A stretch of 17,691 nt of DNA from an uncultured Eubacteriales bacterium (GCA_934434925.1 CAKSAC010000019.1:1-17691); one strand, 5' to 3'; positions 7,809-15,045 are shown, counted from the first letter of the stretch. The notes: generated by a model from the letters alone, not told the origin. A program made the numbers and translations.

Positions 7809-7837
7809 ATTATAGTACTTTTTCTTCTTCTTTTCCA
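7809..7837 (-). promoter_or_regulatory. Probable promoter of the spt-SDR operon
   Basis: On the minus strand TGGAAA (7832-7837) and TATAAT (7809-7814) are 17 bp apart, giving a leader of about 160 nt to the spt ATG. Another TATAAT lies at 7845-7850 without a clear -35. The stretch 7644-7990 holds no gene; it is an AT-rich divergent regulatory region shared with the structured repeats and the DUF4091 gene. Confidence 0.55.
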
Positions 7838-7990
7838 TTCTCATATTATACAAATTGTTCATATTTTAGATGTAACTTTTTCACATATCGCAACGAAACG
7901 GGGCGTTTTCCGCACTTTTTTTCCAAAACCCCAAAAAATCAGCTACTTTTTTTGAAAAAACATTCCATTTTCTCCCGCGGCGCGGTATAA

Positions 7991-8125
7991 TAACATTACA
8001 ACGGCTTACAAAAATAAATTTTTGTATTGCGTTCGCAACAGGTTCTTTGCGTTCCGCAAAGAACAGCCGTTCGTTGAAATATGGCGAGAAAAAGTCCTTG
8101 CGAGCAAACTTTTTCTCTTATATTA
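7991..8125 (+). repeat. 135-bp structured element, copy 1
   Basis: This unit carries nested inverted repeats. An outer stem AACGGCT (8000-8006) / AGCCGTT (8065-8071) encloses three hairpins: ACAAAAA/TTTTTGT (8008-8025), TTGC/GCAA (8027-8038) and GTTCTTTGCG/CGCAAAGAAC (8042-8064, 10 bp, loop TTC). A fourth, external hairpin GAGAAAAAGT/ACTTTTTCTC (8086-8117) follows. A TATAAT hexamer (7986-7991) sits just before it, so a transcript would start close to the outer stem, but no good -35 is visible. It may be a small RNA gene, a leader RNA or a miniature mobile element. I do not recognise the family. Confidence 0.85.
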
Positions 8126-8260
8126 TAACATTACAACGGCTTACAAAAATAAATTTTTGTATCGCATTCGCAACAGGTTCTTTGCGAAACGCAAAGAACA
8201 GCCGTTCGTTGAAATATGGCGAGAAAAAGTCCTTGCAAGCAAACTTTTTCTCTTATATTA
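8126..8260 (+). repeat. 135-bp structured element, copy 2
   Basis: This is a direct tandem copy of the preceding unit with six differences in 135 bases. Three replace the loop of the 10-bp hairpin (TTC to AAA), one is in the loop of the terminal hairpin, one is in the loop of the small hairpin, and one breaks a single pair of that small hairpin. All other stem positions are unchanged. TATTATA separates the copies and TATTATA follows the second. The terminal hairpin ends about 60 nt before the DUF4091 start codon. The period is 45 codons, so one frame stays open through both copies, but I see no coding signal there. Confidence 0.85.
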
Positions 8261-8312
8261 TAGAAAAAACCATGCCGCGAGCGCGTGCGTATTACGTATT
8301 AGGAGAAAAAAT

Positions 8313-9962
8313 ATGATTCGATTTTTCACGACCAGCGCAACCGAAAAGGTCTTTCTGACCAAAGAACCCCGCCCGCAGGAAGGCCCGGTCTTTCTCTTCG
8401 CGAAAGAGGATGCCTGTATCGGTCTCTGTATCCGCACCGACGAAGTGCTGACCGATGCCTCCTTCGGTTTTTCCGGCGGTCCGGCCGCCCGGCATATCCG
8501 CGTACAGCGGGTCGGTCTTGTTCCTGCGCCCTATCCCTGCTCGGGTCTGCCCGATGACGGGTATGATTTCTCCCCCGACGGCCTGTACCCCGATGTGCTG
8601 GAAGACTGCGACCCGTCCCGGCTCGGCCTTTGCCATCGCCCCGATATCAACAATGCCTTTTTCCTGACGATTTCCGATTCGGACAAGATTGCCCCCGGAG
8701 ATCATACCGTGACAGTCCGCCTCTGCAACGACGGCCGGCAAATGGCCAAGACCTCTTTTGTTCTGCGCAAACTGGCCGTCCGCCTGCCCGAAAAGAAGTG
8801 TATCAGCACCGCGTGGATGCATTACGACAGTTTTATCACCCAGCACCATGTGCGCCTGTTCACCAAGGACTTTTATAAACTCTTTGCCTCTTATCTGGAT
8901 GCCGCCGTGTACAGCGGGCAGGATATGCTGCTTGTTCCGCTCTTCACGCCCGCGTTCGATACCCAGATCGGCTATGAACGCAAAACCGCGCAATTGCTCG
9001 ATATCCGGGAGGATGAAAACGGCAATTTTTCCTTTGACTTCACCGCCATGCACCGCTTTATCGCCTTTGTGCGCGAACGCGGGATCCGCTATCTGGAAAT
9101 GCCTCCGCTCTTCACCCAGTGGGGGGCGCTCTGCGCGCCGAAAATCATGGTGAAAAATACCCGCGGGCGGCTGGTCCGCCGTTTCGGCTGGCATACAGAC
9201 TCTCTGTCCGAAGAGTATCGTCGTTTTCTGACCGCGCTCCTCCCCGCCCTCAATCGGGAGCTTCGGTCGATCGGGATGGAGGAAAACACTTTCTTCCATA
9301 TTTCGGACGAACCGTCCCTGGACCATCTGGAACGCTACACCCTCTGTAAGGCGCTGGTCCTGCCTCTGCTGGGAAAGAGCCGTACGCTCGATGCTTGCAG
9401 TCATGTCGAATTTGCCGGGAAAAGCGACCGCGAATACGCCGTCTGCCTGGAAAGTTCGCTCCACGCCTTCCGGGATGCCGGTGTCCTGCCGCTCTGCACC
9501 TATTATTGCTGTGCGCCGGCCGGAGACTATTACCCCAACCGTTTGCTGGCGCAACCGCTCTCGCGTGAAATCGTGCTCGGAGCCGCGCTCTACCGCTATG
9601 ACATCAGCCTTTTCCTGCATTGGGGGTTCAATTTCTACAACAGCACCCTCTCGCGGCGCGCGATCTGCCCGTACGGCAATACCGATGCCGATTATCAGTT
9701 CCCGGCCGGCGACTCTTTTATCGTCTATCCCGATTATGCCGGTTTCGGTGCCAACCATTCGCTCCGCCTCGTCGGCATGCGCCTCTGTTTCCGTCTTTTG
9801 CGGATGCTGACCCTGCTTGAAGAATTCGCAGGGCGCGACTATGTGCTGGCTCTGCTCGACCGGGAAGGATATACCGATATCAACGTCTACCCGCGAAAGG
9901 CCGATGCCGTTGACCGGCTCTTCTCCCTGCTTTCTGAAGAAATCGCCGCCAGAATTGCATAA
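8313..9962 (+). CDS. DUF4091-domain protein, putative glycoside hydrolase
   Basis: The 549-residue product has no signal peptide or membrane segment and is probably cytoplasmic. Residues about 1-170 are a beta-rich N-terminal part. From about 170 on, a barrel-like region contains YLEMPPLFTQWGALCAPK and H329-I-S-D-E-P334, with an acidic pair expected to be catalytic. The C-terminal signature of DUF4091 proteins follows (LHWGFNFYNS, then GDSFIVYPDYAG and SLRLVGMR). The family lies near GH42-like hydrolases; most members have no proven substrate. The ATG at 8313 is chosen over an in-frame start at 8022 because AGGAG lies 7 nt upstream and the extra 97 codons would be the non-coding tandem element. 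Neighbouring GH20 and rhamnose genes support a role in glycan breakdown. Confidence 0.85.
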   Translation: MIRFFTTSATEKVFLTKEPRPQEGPVFLFAKEDACIGLCIRTDEVLTDASFGFSGGPAARHIRVQRVGLVPAPYPCSGLPDDGYDFSPDGLYPDVLEDCDPSRLGLCHRPDINNAFFLTISDSDKIAPGDHTVTVRLCNDGRQMAKTSFVLRKLAVRLPEKKCISTAWMHYDSFITQHHVRLFTKDFYKLFASYLDAAVYSGQDMLLVPLFTPAFDTQIGYERKTAQLLDIREDENGNFSFDFTAMHRFIAFVRERGIRYLEMPPLFTQWGALCAPKIMVKNTRGRLVRRFGWHTDSLSEEYRRFLTALLPALNRELRSIGMEENTFFHISDEPSLDHLERYTLCKALVLPLLGKSRTLDACSHVEFAGKSDREYAVCLESSLHAFRDAGVLPLCTYYCCAPAGDYYPNRLLAQPLSREIVLGAALYRYDISLFLHWGFNFYNSTLSRRAICPYGNTDADYQFPAGDSFIVYPDYAGFGANHSLRLVGMRLCFRLLRMLTLLEEFAGRDYVLALLDREGYTDINVYPRKADAVDRLFSLLSEEIAARIA

Positions 9963-9970
9963 TCAGCCGA

Positions 9971-10009
9971 AAAGCCCGCTAAGAGGCCCGCTCCTTTTAC
10001 CGGGTTTTT
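9971..10009 (+). terminator. Weak terminator-like hairpin after DUF4091 gene
   Basis: CCCG (9987-9990) can pair with CGGG (10001-10004), followed by TTTTTC. A longer AAGCCCG...CGGGTTT pairing is also possible. It is weaker than the bidirectional terminator 30 bp further on. Confidence 0.4.
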
Positions 10010-10036
10010 CTTTATGCCCGGCCGGGGCTTCCATGC

Positions 10037-10064
10037 AAAAAAGCCGGGGGATTCCCGGCTTTTT
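10037..10064. terminator. Bidirectional terminator between convergent genes
   Basis: AAAAAGCCGGG and CCCGGCTTTTT form an 11-bp perfect stem around a short loop, with A and T tracts giving function on both strands. It separates the plus-strand DUF4091 gene from the minus-strand transporter gene ending at 10079. Confidence 0.92.
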
Positions 10065-10078
10065 GTAAAGAAAACTTT

Positions 10079-11023
10079 CTACGGATCCATAACCCCGAGA
10101 ATGACAATACCGGCAAACGCGACAAGGATTGAAAGATAATGCCAAAGGGAAAGTTTCTCTTTCAGAAAGATGCGCGAGAGCAGGACCGACATCGCGCAAT
10201 AGGTCGAAATGATGGCGGCGGAAAAGCCCGCATGCGCGGTATCGCCGAGCGCATAAACATAGGCAAGTTGTCCGGCCGTCTCGCAGACTGCGCCGGCCAG
10301 CTTCGGGGCTTCGCGCGGCACACGCGGCTTTTCCTTCCGGATGATGAACACATAGACCGCCGCGCAGACTCCCATCAGGAGAAAGGTCAGTTCGTAACAG
10401 ACATTGGCGTTCGCCTCCGCCAGCGGATGCGGAAAGAGCGCGTCCAAAAAGGTTCCGGTGTCCTCATCCCGCAGAATGACCGCGTCAATGAAGGTTCCGA
10501 GCGCGTCCAGAAAGCAGTAAAGAAGAGGCAGGATCAAAGCCAGCGCCGAACGGCTGTACTTAATCCCTTCCGCCTGGCGGAGCGCCCGCGCCTCATCGTT
10601 CTCCCGCCGTTCGACAACACTGAGTGCGACAAGCCCGATTCCGATCAGCGCCACCCCGATGACCGAAATCCAGCCGGGAATCTCATGCAGGAAAATGAAG
10701 CAGAGAACCGCCGCCACCGCCCCGGAAGAATTGCAGATCGGAGAGGAGATCGAAAGTTCGATATACCGCAGGCCGATATACCCCAGCACCATAGACCCGA
10801 TATAAAGCGCCGACGCAGGCAGGTAGGTCAGCACCTCGGAAAAGGTAATCTGCACCCCGCCGAACGTCACTTCGTAGAGCGCGTGCAGGCCCATAACAAA
10901 CCCGACGGCAATCACCATTTTCCAATGCGAGTATTTATCATCGGGGCGCGAACCGACCTTTGAGAAGAAGTCGGAACCGCTCCAGAAAGCGAACGCGATA
11001 AGAGATAGAAAAAACCACTGCAT
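10079..11023 (-). CDS. EamA/DMT-family transporter
   Basis: This 314-residue integral membrane protein has about ten hydrophobic segments in two EamA-like halves, the drug/metabolite transporter layout. The first helix starts at residue 3 (WFFLSLIAFAFWSGSDFFSKV). The end of half one (AVLCFIFLHEIPGWISVIGVALIGIG) and of half two (SVLLSRIFLKEKLSLWHYLSI) both show the typical L-x-E-x-L/P-containing loop. A long polar loop lies between the halves (about 135-155). The substrate cannot be read from sequence. Lying 165 bp behind the methionine gamma-lyase-family gene, it could move an amino acid or a thiol product. The ATG has no clear ribosome site: a TTCCGG/CCGGAA hairpin (about 11033-11049) occupies the region just upstream. 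Confidence 0.88.
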   Translation of the reverse strand: MQWFFLSLIAFAFWSGSDFFSKVGSRPDDKYSHWKMVIAVGFVMGLHALYEVTFGGVQITFSEVLTYLPASALYIGSMVLGYIGLRYIELSISSPICNSSGAVAAVLCFIFLHEIPGWISVIGVALIGIGLVALSVVERRENDEARALRQAEGIKYSRSALALILPLLYCFLDALGTFIDAVILRDEDTGTFLDALFPHPLAEANANVCYELTFLLMGVCAAVYVFIIRKEKPRVPREAPKLAGAVCETAGQLAYVYALGDTAHAGFSAAIISTYCAMSVLLSRIFLKEKLSLWHYLSILVAFAGIVILGVMDP

Positions 11024-11032
11024 ACCATTACC

Positions 11033-11049
11033 GTTCCGGCCCTGCCGGA
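11033..11049 (-). promoter_or_regulatory. Hairpin directly upstream of the transporter start
   Basis: On the minus strand TTCCGG and CCGGAA pair perfectly around five bases and end about 10 nt before the ATG at 11023, where a ribosome site would be expected. A TTTTTTATTCTG duplication (about 11065-11090) lies upstream in the gap. The stem could restrain translation or just mark mRNA processing in the operon; neither is shown. Confidence 0.35.
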
Positions 11050-11188
11050 ATCCCTTTCTTTATTGTTTTTTATTCTGTTTTTTATTCTGTCTGCCGGCAA
11101 GAGCCGGGGGTTCCGGATTCCCGTTTTCACCGGCCATCTTTCCGGCTCCCGGTTTTTCCGATACCCGGGTTTTGCGTGAACCGCCTTT

Positions 11189-12490
11189 TCAGTCCGCGGC
11201 AGGCAGAGAAACCAGTCCGTCATCCAGCATCTTCTGTAAAGAGGAAAGGACCCCGAGCTTGGCGTTATAGAAGGTCAGCCCACCCTGAAAATAGACGGCA
11301 TACGGCGGGCGGATCGGCCCGTCGGCCGAGAGTTCGATGGAAGACCCCTGGATAAAGGCCCCCGCCGCCATGATAACTTCGCTGTCATAGCCCGGCATCG
11401 CCCACGGAATCGGCGTGACGTAACTGTCTACCGGGGCGGCACTCTGAATCCCCCGGCAGAAAGCGACCATCCGCTCCGCACTGCCGAGCGAGACGGCCTG
11501 GATAATATCGTGCCTCTCTTCCCGGCTGTCCGGCACCACGGGAAAACCGAGCGGTTCATAAATATTCGCCGCGAAGATCGCCCCTTTCAGTGCCGAGGCC
11601 ACCACGGTAGGCGCGAGGAAGAAGCCCTGAAAAAGTGCCGGAAGAAGGCCGAGATTCGCGCCGACCTCCTGCCCAAGCCCCGGGGCCGAGAGCCGATAGG
11701 CGCAGCGTTCCACGCATTCCGCCGTTCCGCAGATATACCCGCCAATCGGAGCCAGCCCGCCCCCCGGGTTCTTGATGAGAGAGCCGACCGTCATATCCGC
11801 GCCGACGTCGCTCGGCTCCACCGTGTCCACAAACTCCCCGTAGCAGTTGTCCACCATGACCTTGACGCCGGGCTTTCTCGCTTTGATAAAGGCGATCAGT
11901 TCCCCTATCTGCCCGACCGAAAAAGTCGGCCGGGTGGCATAACCCTTGGAACGCTGTATCGTCACAAGCGCCGTGCGTTCATTGATTGCCGCCGCGATAC
12001 CGTCATAATCAAACCCGCCGTCCGGCAACAGTTCCACTTCCCGGTAACTCACTCCGCTTTCCGCCAGCGAACAGGGGGAAGGACGGATCCCGATGACCTC
12101 TTCCAGCGTATCGTAGGGCCGCCCGACCGGAGAAAGCAGCTCGTCGCCCGGCCGCAGATTGGCCGAAAGAGCGACCGCCAGCGCATGGGTACCGCAGGTA
12201 ATTTGCGGGCGGACAAGCGCCGCTTCGGTATGGAAGGTATCGGCGTAGATTTTTTCGAGACAATCCCGCCCCGCGTCGTTATACCCATAGCCGGTCGTAG
12301 CGGCAAAATGCGTGGCGGACAGCCGGTTTTTCTGCATGGCCGAGAGGACCTTCTGCTGGTTGTATTCCGCGCGCGCGTCAATGGCTTCAAAGCGCTCCCG
12401 CAATTCTTCCAGGATCTTCTGCCCGTAAGCGTATACCCCCGCGCTGATACCGAGTTTTTCGTACATTTCGTACGGTTTATTGTTTTGCAT
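11189..12490 (-). CDS. Methionine gamma-lyase-family PLP enzyme (PF06838, 'aluminium resistance' type)
   Basis: This 433-residue PLP-dependent protein belongs to the Cys/Met-metabolism fold. Landmarks are HFAATTGYGYNDAGRD near the N-terminus, ITCGTHALA, VDNCYGEFVD (Asp214 binding the PLP ring) and the Schiff-base lysine Lys240 in GSLIKNPGGG. Later come YICG and the C-terminal YDSEVIMAAGAFIQGSSIELSADGP block, which is characteristic of this Bacillota-wide family. True methionine gamma-lyase activity is not established for most members. The ATG at 12490 is used: a TTG at 12505 would sit directly on the GGAGG. That GGAGG is 15 nt from the ATG, which is long. The start overlaps the AbrB gene by 14 bp, indicating coupling. 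Confidence 0.9.
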   Translation of the reverse strand: MQNNKPYEMYEKLGISAGVYAYGQKILEELRERFEAIDARAEYNQQKVLSAMQKNRLSATHFAATTGYGYNDAGRDCLEKIYADTFHTEAALVRPQITCGTHALAVALSANLRPGDELLSPVGRPYDTLEEVIGIRPSPCSLAESGVSYREVELLPDGGFDYDGIAAAINERTALVTIQRSKGYATRPTFSVGQIGELIAFIKARKPGVKVMVDNCYGEFVDTVEPSDVGADMTVGSLIKNPGGGLAPIGGYICGTAECVERCAYRLSAPGLGQEVGANLGLLPALFQGFFLAPTVVASALKGAIFAANIYEPLGFPVVPDSREERHDIIQAVSLGSAERMVAFCRGIQSAAPVDSYVTPIPWAMPGYDSEVIMAAGAFIQGSSIELSADGPIRPPYAVYFQGGLTFYNAKLGVLSSLQKMLDDGLVSLPAAD

Positions 12491-12728
12491 TCTTTTTTTC
12501 TTCAACCTCCGCGAAAAAATCCGCCGCTACCTGATCCATAAGGCCCGGCCTGCTGATAAAAATCCCATGTTCTTCATCTCCCAGTAAAAGGAGCGTATCC
12601 CCGGGGGAAATCCCGAAGAGCGACCGCGCTTCCTTCGGAATAACGATCTGCCCGCGTTCCCCGACGCGTACCGTACCGAAAATATGCCGGGTCGAGCGTT
12701 TTCCGAGAACATGTTTTCCGCCTGCCAT
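12477..12728 (-). CDS. AbrB/SpoVT/MazE-type DNA-binding protein
   Basis: The 83-residue product has one swapped-hairpin AbrB domain: GTVRVGERGQIVIPKEAR (about 18-35) followed by GDTLLLLGDEEHGIFI. The C-terminus is acidic then basic (FFAEVEEKKNAKQ). Such proteins bind AT-rich DNA as dimers. AAGGAG lies 7 nt before the ATG, and a strong promoter follows the consensus exactly at -35. As first gene of an apparent operon with the methionine gamma-lyase-family enzyme and probably the transporter, it is likely the local regulator. Palindromes between its -10 and start codon suggest autoregulation. A MazE-type antitoxin is the alternative, but no toxin gene is next to it. Confidence 0.9.
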   Translation of the reverse strand: MAGGKHVLGKRSTRHIFGTVRVGERGQIVIPKEARSLFGISPGDTLLLLGDEEHGIFISRPGLMDQVAADFFAEVEEKKNAKQ

Positions 12729-12745
12729 CGACTCTCTCCTTCGTG

Positions 12746-12767
12746 TGAAATTTCATACAAATATGAA
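12746..12767. promoter_or_regulatory. Overlapping AT-rich palindromes, candidate AbrB-type operator
   Basis: TGAAATTTCA (12746-12755) is a perfect palindrome. It overlaps the dyad TTCATA (12752-12757) / TATGAA (12762-12767). Both lie between the -10 box and the ribosome site of the AbrB-like gene, an ideal autorepressor position. AT-rich dyads suit this protein family, but binding is inferred. Confidence 0.5.
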
Positions 12768-12795
12768 TTTTACCACCTATTTCCGCGCCTGTCAA
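12767..12795 (-). promoter_or_regulatory. Promoter of the AbrB-like operon
   Basis: On the minus strand TTGACA (12790-12795, perfect consensus) and TAAAAT (12767-12772) are 17 bp apart. The transcript would begin near 12760 and reach the AbrB-like ATG at 12728. Confidence 0.88.
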
Positions 12796-12845
12796 GAGCC
12801 GGTTCCGTCTTTTTCCGGTTCTGACCGAAAAACAGCCGATTTTAC

Positions 12846-12874
12846 TTGTTTTTCCCTGCCGGATATGTTATACT
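12846..12874 (+). promoter_or_regulatory. Promoter of the GH20-family gene
   Basis: TTGTTT (12846-12851) and TATACT (12869-12874) are 17 bp apart, with a TGT extension before the -10. A bulged dyad (TTTTTCCGGT ... ACCGAAAAA, about 12810-12832) lies just upstream of the -35 and could be a regulator site. The rhaA promoter has the same hexamers and extension. Confidence 0.75.
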
Positions 12875-12922
12875 CAAGGCAAGAACCCGGAAAATATTTT
12901 TTCATTATTCAAGGAGATTCTT

Positions 12923-14842
12923 ATGTTTATCGAACCTCTTTACCGTACAACCTCCGAAACGGCGTATTATGCCGTCACGGCGGGAACCGAACTGGATTTT
13001 TCCGCCCTGCCGGCCGACCGTGCCGCCGCCGCCCGGGAAGCGCTTGCCCATGCCGTTCTTCCGGCCGGGGCGCTTTCTCTCCGCCGCCTGACCCTCTCGC
13101 TCCGGCCGCTCGACGCCGGGCAGATTCCGGGCTATGACGGCGCTCTCGGCCATGCCGAAGAGTATCTTCTCCGCATCGGGGAAAATACCGAGATCATCGC
13201 CCCGACCGAGGAAGGGCTGATCCGCGGTATCGCCTGCCTGCAGGAGTTGGAAGAAAGCAAGGAGCTTTTGCAAGGTATTGTTTACAGTTATCCGAAATAC
13301 CCGCTGCGCGGATATCGCGCGTTTCTTCCCGGCCGCGCCGGATTCGGGGATTTTTACCGTGCGGTGGATCTGATGGCGCGCTATCAATACAATGTGCTGT
13401 TTTTGGAGATCGGCGGTGCGATGGAATACAAGAGCCATCCCGAGATCAACGCCGCCTGGCAGAAATCGGCCGCCCGTTTCCGTGCAGAATCCGGCCTTGC
13501 GACCCGTGTGCAGGAACAGTACGAGTGGCTCAAAAACTCGATCCACGCCGACAACGGGGCCGGCGATATTCTGACGCATGAAGAGTGCCGTTCTCTGATT
13601 GCCTATTGCAATGCCCGCGGAATTGAAGTCATTCCCGAAGTGCCGACGCTCTCGCACTGCGATTATCTGTTGCTCCCGCATCCCGAATTTGCCGAACAGC
13701 AGGCAGATGAACACCCCGATACCTACTGCCCGAATCATCCCGGCATTTACGAATATGTCTTTGAGGTGCTGGATGAGATCGTGGATGTCTTCCGCCCCCG
13801 GCGCGTTCATATCGGGCATGACGAATGTTATTTGCTCTGCGTTTGCCCGCGTTGCATCGATAAGGACCCGGTTGACCTCTATGTGAATGATATCATCCGG
13901 ATTCATGACCATCTGGCAAAACGCGGTATTTCCACCGTTATGTGGGGAGAAAAACTGCTGAAAGCCGAATCCAACGGTATTCCGATCGGCGGTTCCGAAA
14001 TTCTTCGTACCCGTCCGGACGGCACGACGTTCTATCGCTCCCGCGCCCTTTATCCGTGCGCCGAGCGCCTGCCGCGCGACATTCTCATGCTGCACTGGTA
14101 CTGGCCCTTTGACCCCGCCTATGACGAAGTCTTTATCAAAAACGGATACAAAATGGCCTTTGGCAACGCTTCCTTCCTGCAAACCAAATATATTGCCGAG
14201 CGCCTGCCGCGTTCGGAGGGCGCTGTCCTTTCCAACTGGGGCAGTTACGCGCCCGAGTACATGCAGCGCAATATGCAATTGATCGACCTGCTCTATAATG
14301 CGCGCCTGCTTGCCGGCCATCGTTTTCATGCGTCGGACATCGCCTGCCCGGAAGAGATCGATCTGGCCGCGTCGGAACTCTTCCGCGTGACGCACCGAGA
14401 TTTCCCGGAGGACTGCATCGAGGCGGTTCATACCACCGAGCATTTCATTCCGTACAAGCATTTCTATGACGGCGTTTTCATTGAAGACAAGATTTATCTC
14501 CTCGGCGAATATGTCCTGACCTTTGACGACGGCACCGAAGCGCGCCTGCCTATCCGTTACGGTTTCAACATCTCCTATGGTGGGCTGGGTTACCGCAAGG
14601 GAACTGTTTCCGAGGACCCCATCACGCCGAAAGACTCTGCCTACCGTCTCTCTTCCCTGTACCTTGAAGTGCTCGGCTCCTCACTCCCTTATCGGGAAGG
14701 CGACACGCTTTACTACCGTACTCTTTATAAGAATCCGCGTCCCGGCCACCGCGTGACCGCCTGGCGCTACGAGCCGATCAAACCCGATGTCGAAGTCACC
14801 ACCGTTTCTCTGCAAAACGTGAAAAAACAGGACGTGCAGTGA
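12923..14842 (+). CDS. Glycoside hydrolase family 20-type beta-N-acetylhexosaminidase-like protein
   Basis: The 639-residue protein lacks a signal peptide, so it is probably cytoplasmic and acts on imported oligosaccharides. Residues 1-100 form the zincin-like GH20b region. The catalytic barrel follows from about 105 (YPLRGYRAFLPGRAG), with VIPEVPTLSHC and the catalytic pair in H296-I-G-H-D300-E301. Asp300 would position the substrate N-acetyl group and Glu301 donate the proton. Right after the pair come Cys302, Cys306, Cys308 and Cys311, a dense cluster. A beta-rich C-terminal part (about 470-620) ends the protein. AAGGAG lies 6 nt before the ATG. True substrate is unknown; this branch is distant from the best-studied hexosaminidases. 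It leads the plus-strand group with rhaA. Confidence 0.85.
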   Translation: MFIEPLYRTTSETAYYAVTAGTELDFSALPADRAAAAREALAHAVLPAGALSLRRLTLSLRPLDAGQIPGYDGALGHAEEYLLRIGENTEIIAPTEEGLIRGIACLQELEESKELLQGIVYSYPKYPLRGYRAFLPGRAGFGDFYRAVDLMARYQYNVLFLEIGGAMEYKSHPEINAAWQKSAARFRAESGLATRVQEQYEWLKNSIHADNGAGDILTHEECRSLIAYCNARGIEVIPEVPTLSHCDYLLLPHPEFAEQQADEHPDTYCPNHPGIYEYVFEVLDEIVDVFRPRRVHIGHDECYLLCVCPRCIDKDPVDLYVNDIIRIHDHLAKRGISTVMWGEKLLKAESNGIPIGGSEILRTRPDGTTFYRSRALYPCAERLPRDILMLHWYWPFDPAYDEVFIKNGYKMAFGNASFLQTKYIAERLPRSEGAVLSNWGSYAPEYMQRNMQLIDLLYNARLLAGHRFHASDIACPEEIDLAASELFRVTHRDFPEDCIEAVHTTEHFIPYKHFYDGVFIEDKIYLLGEYVLTFDDGTEARLPIRYGFNISYGGLGYRKGTVSEDPITPKDSAYRLSSLYLEVLGSSLPYREGDTLYYRTLYKNPRPGHRVTAWRYEPIKPDVEVTTVSLQNVKKQDVQ

Positions 14843-15007
14843 TTTTTCGCTCCCTGCCCCCTGTCGGGACAATCGTTCCGGCGGCCGGGTGACCGACCGC
14901 TTTTCCCGCCCTTTCCCGGATCGCCCGCTCTTTCTCCCTCTTGCGGCTCCGCTTCCGAAACAGCCGGGCCGGAGAGGGGAAAAGCAAAAGAATTTTCCCG
15001 GATTATA
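14843..15007. other. C-rich gap between GH20 gene and rhaA
   Basis: This stretch is rich in CCG and CCC runs and has no credible reading frame or ribosome site. I see no clear hairpin with a T-run before the terminator at 15008. Confidence 0.5.
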
Positions 15008-15037
15008 CAAAAGCCCTTGTTTCATACAGGGCTTTTT
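15008..15037 (+). terminator. Terminator of the GH20 gene, overlapping the rhaA promoter
   Basis: AAAAGCCCT and AGGGCTTTTT form the stem of a clear intrinsic terminator. Its loop contains TTGTTT, the -35 hexamer of the next promoter, and its T-run ends directly at that promoter's extended -10. Confidence 0.88.
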
Positions 15038-15045
15038 GTTATACT
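15017..15045 (+). promoter_or_regulatory. rhaA promoter
   Basis: TTGTTT (15017-15022) and TATACT (15040-15045) are 17 bp apart, with TGT before the -10. Hexamers, spacing and extension are identical to the GH20 promoter 2.2 kb upstream. The leader to the rhaA ATG is short, about 22 nt. Confidence 0.75.

Noticed and set aside
8000..8071. Reading the 72-nt cloverleaf-like fold as a tRNA gene
   Set aside because: It has a 7-bp outer stem and three arms, but no TTCGA-type T-loop, no usable anticodon arm, no D-arm consensus and no CCA.
8292..9758. 488-codon minus-strand frame opposite the DUF4091 gene
   Set aside because: It is an antisense shadow; the plus strand carries recognisable motifs and a good ribosome site.
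12905..14461. 518-codon minus-strand frame opposite the GH20 gene
   Set aside because: The plus strand has the HIGHDE catalytic motif, promoter and AAGGAG site; the minus frame has none of these.
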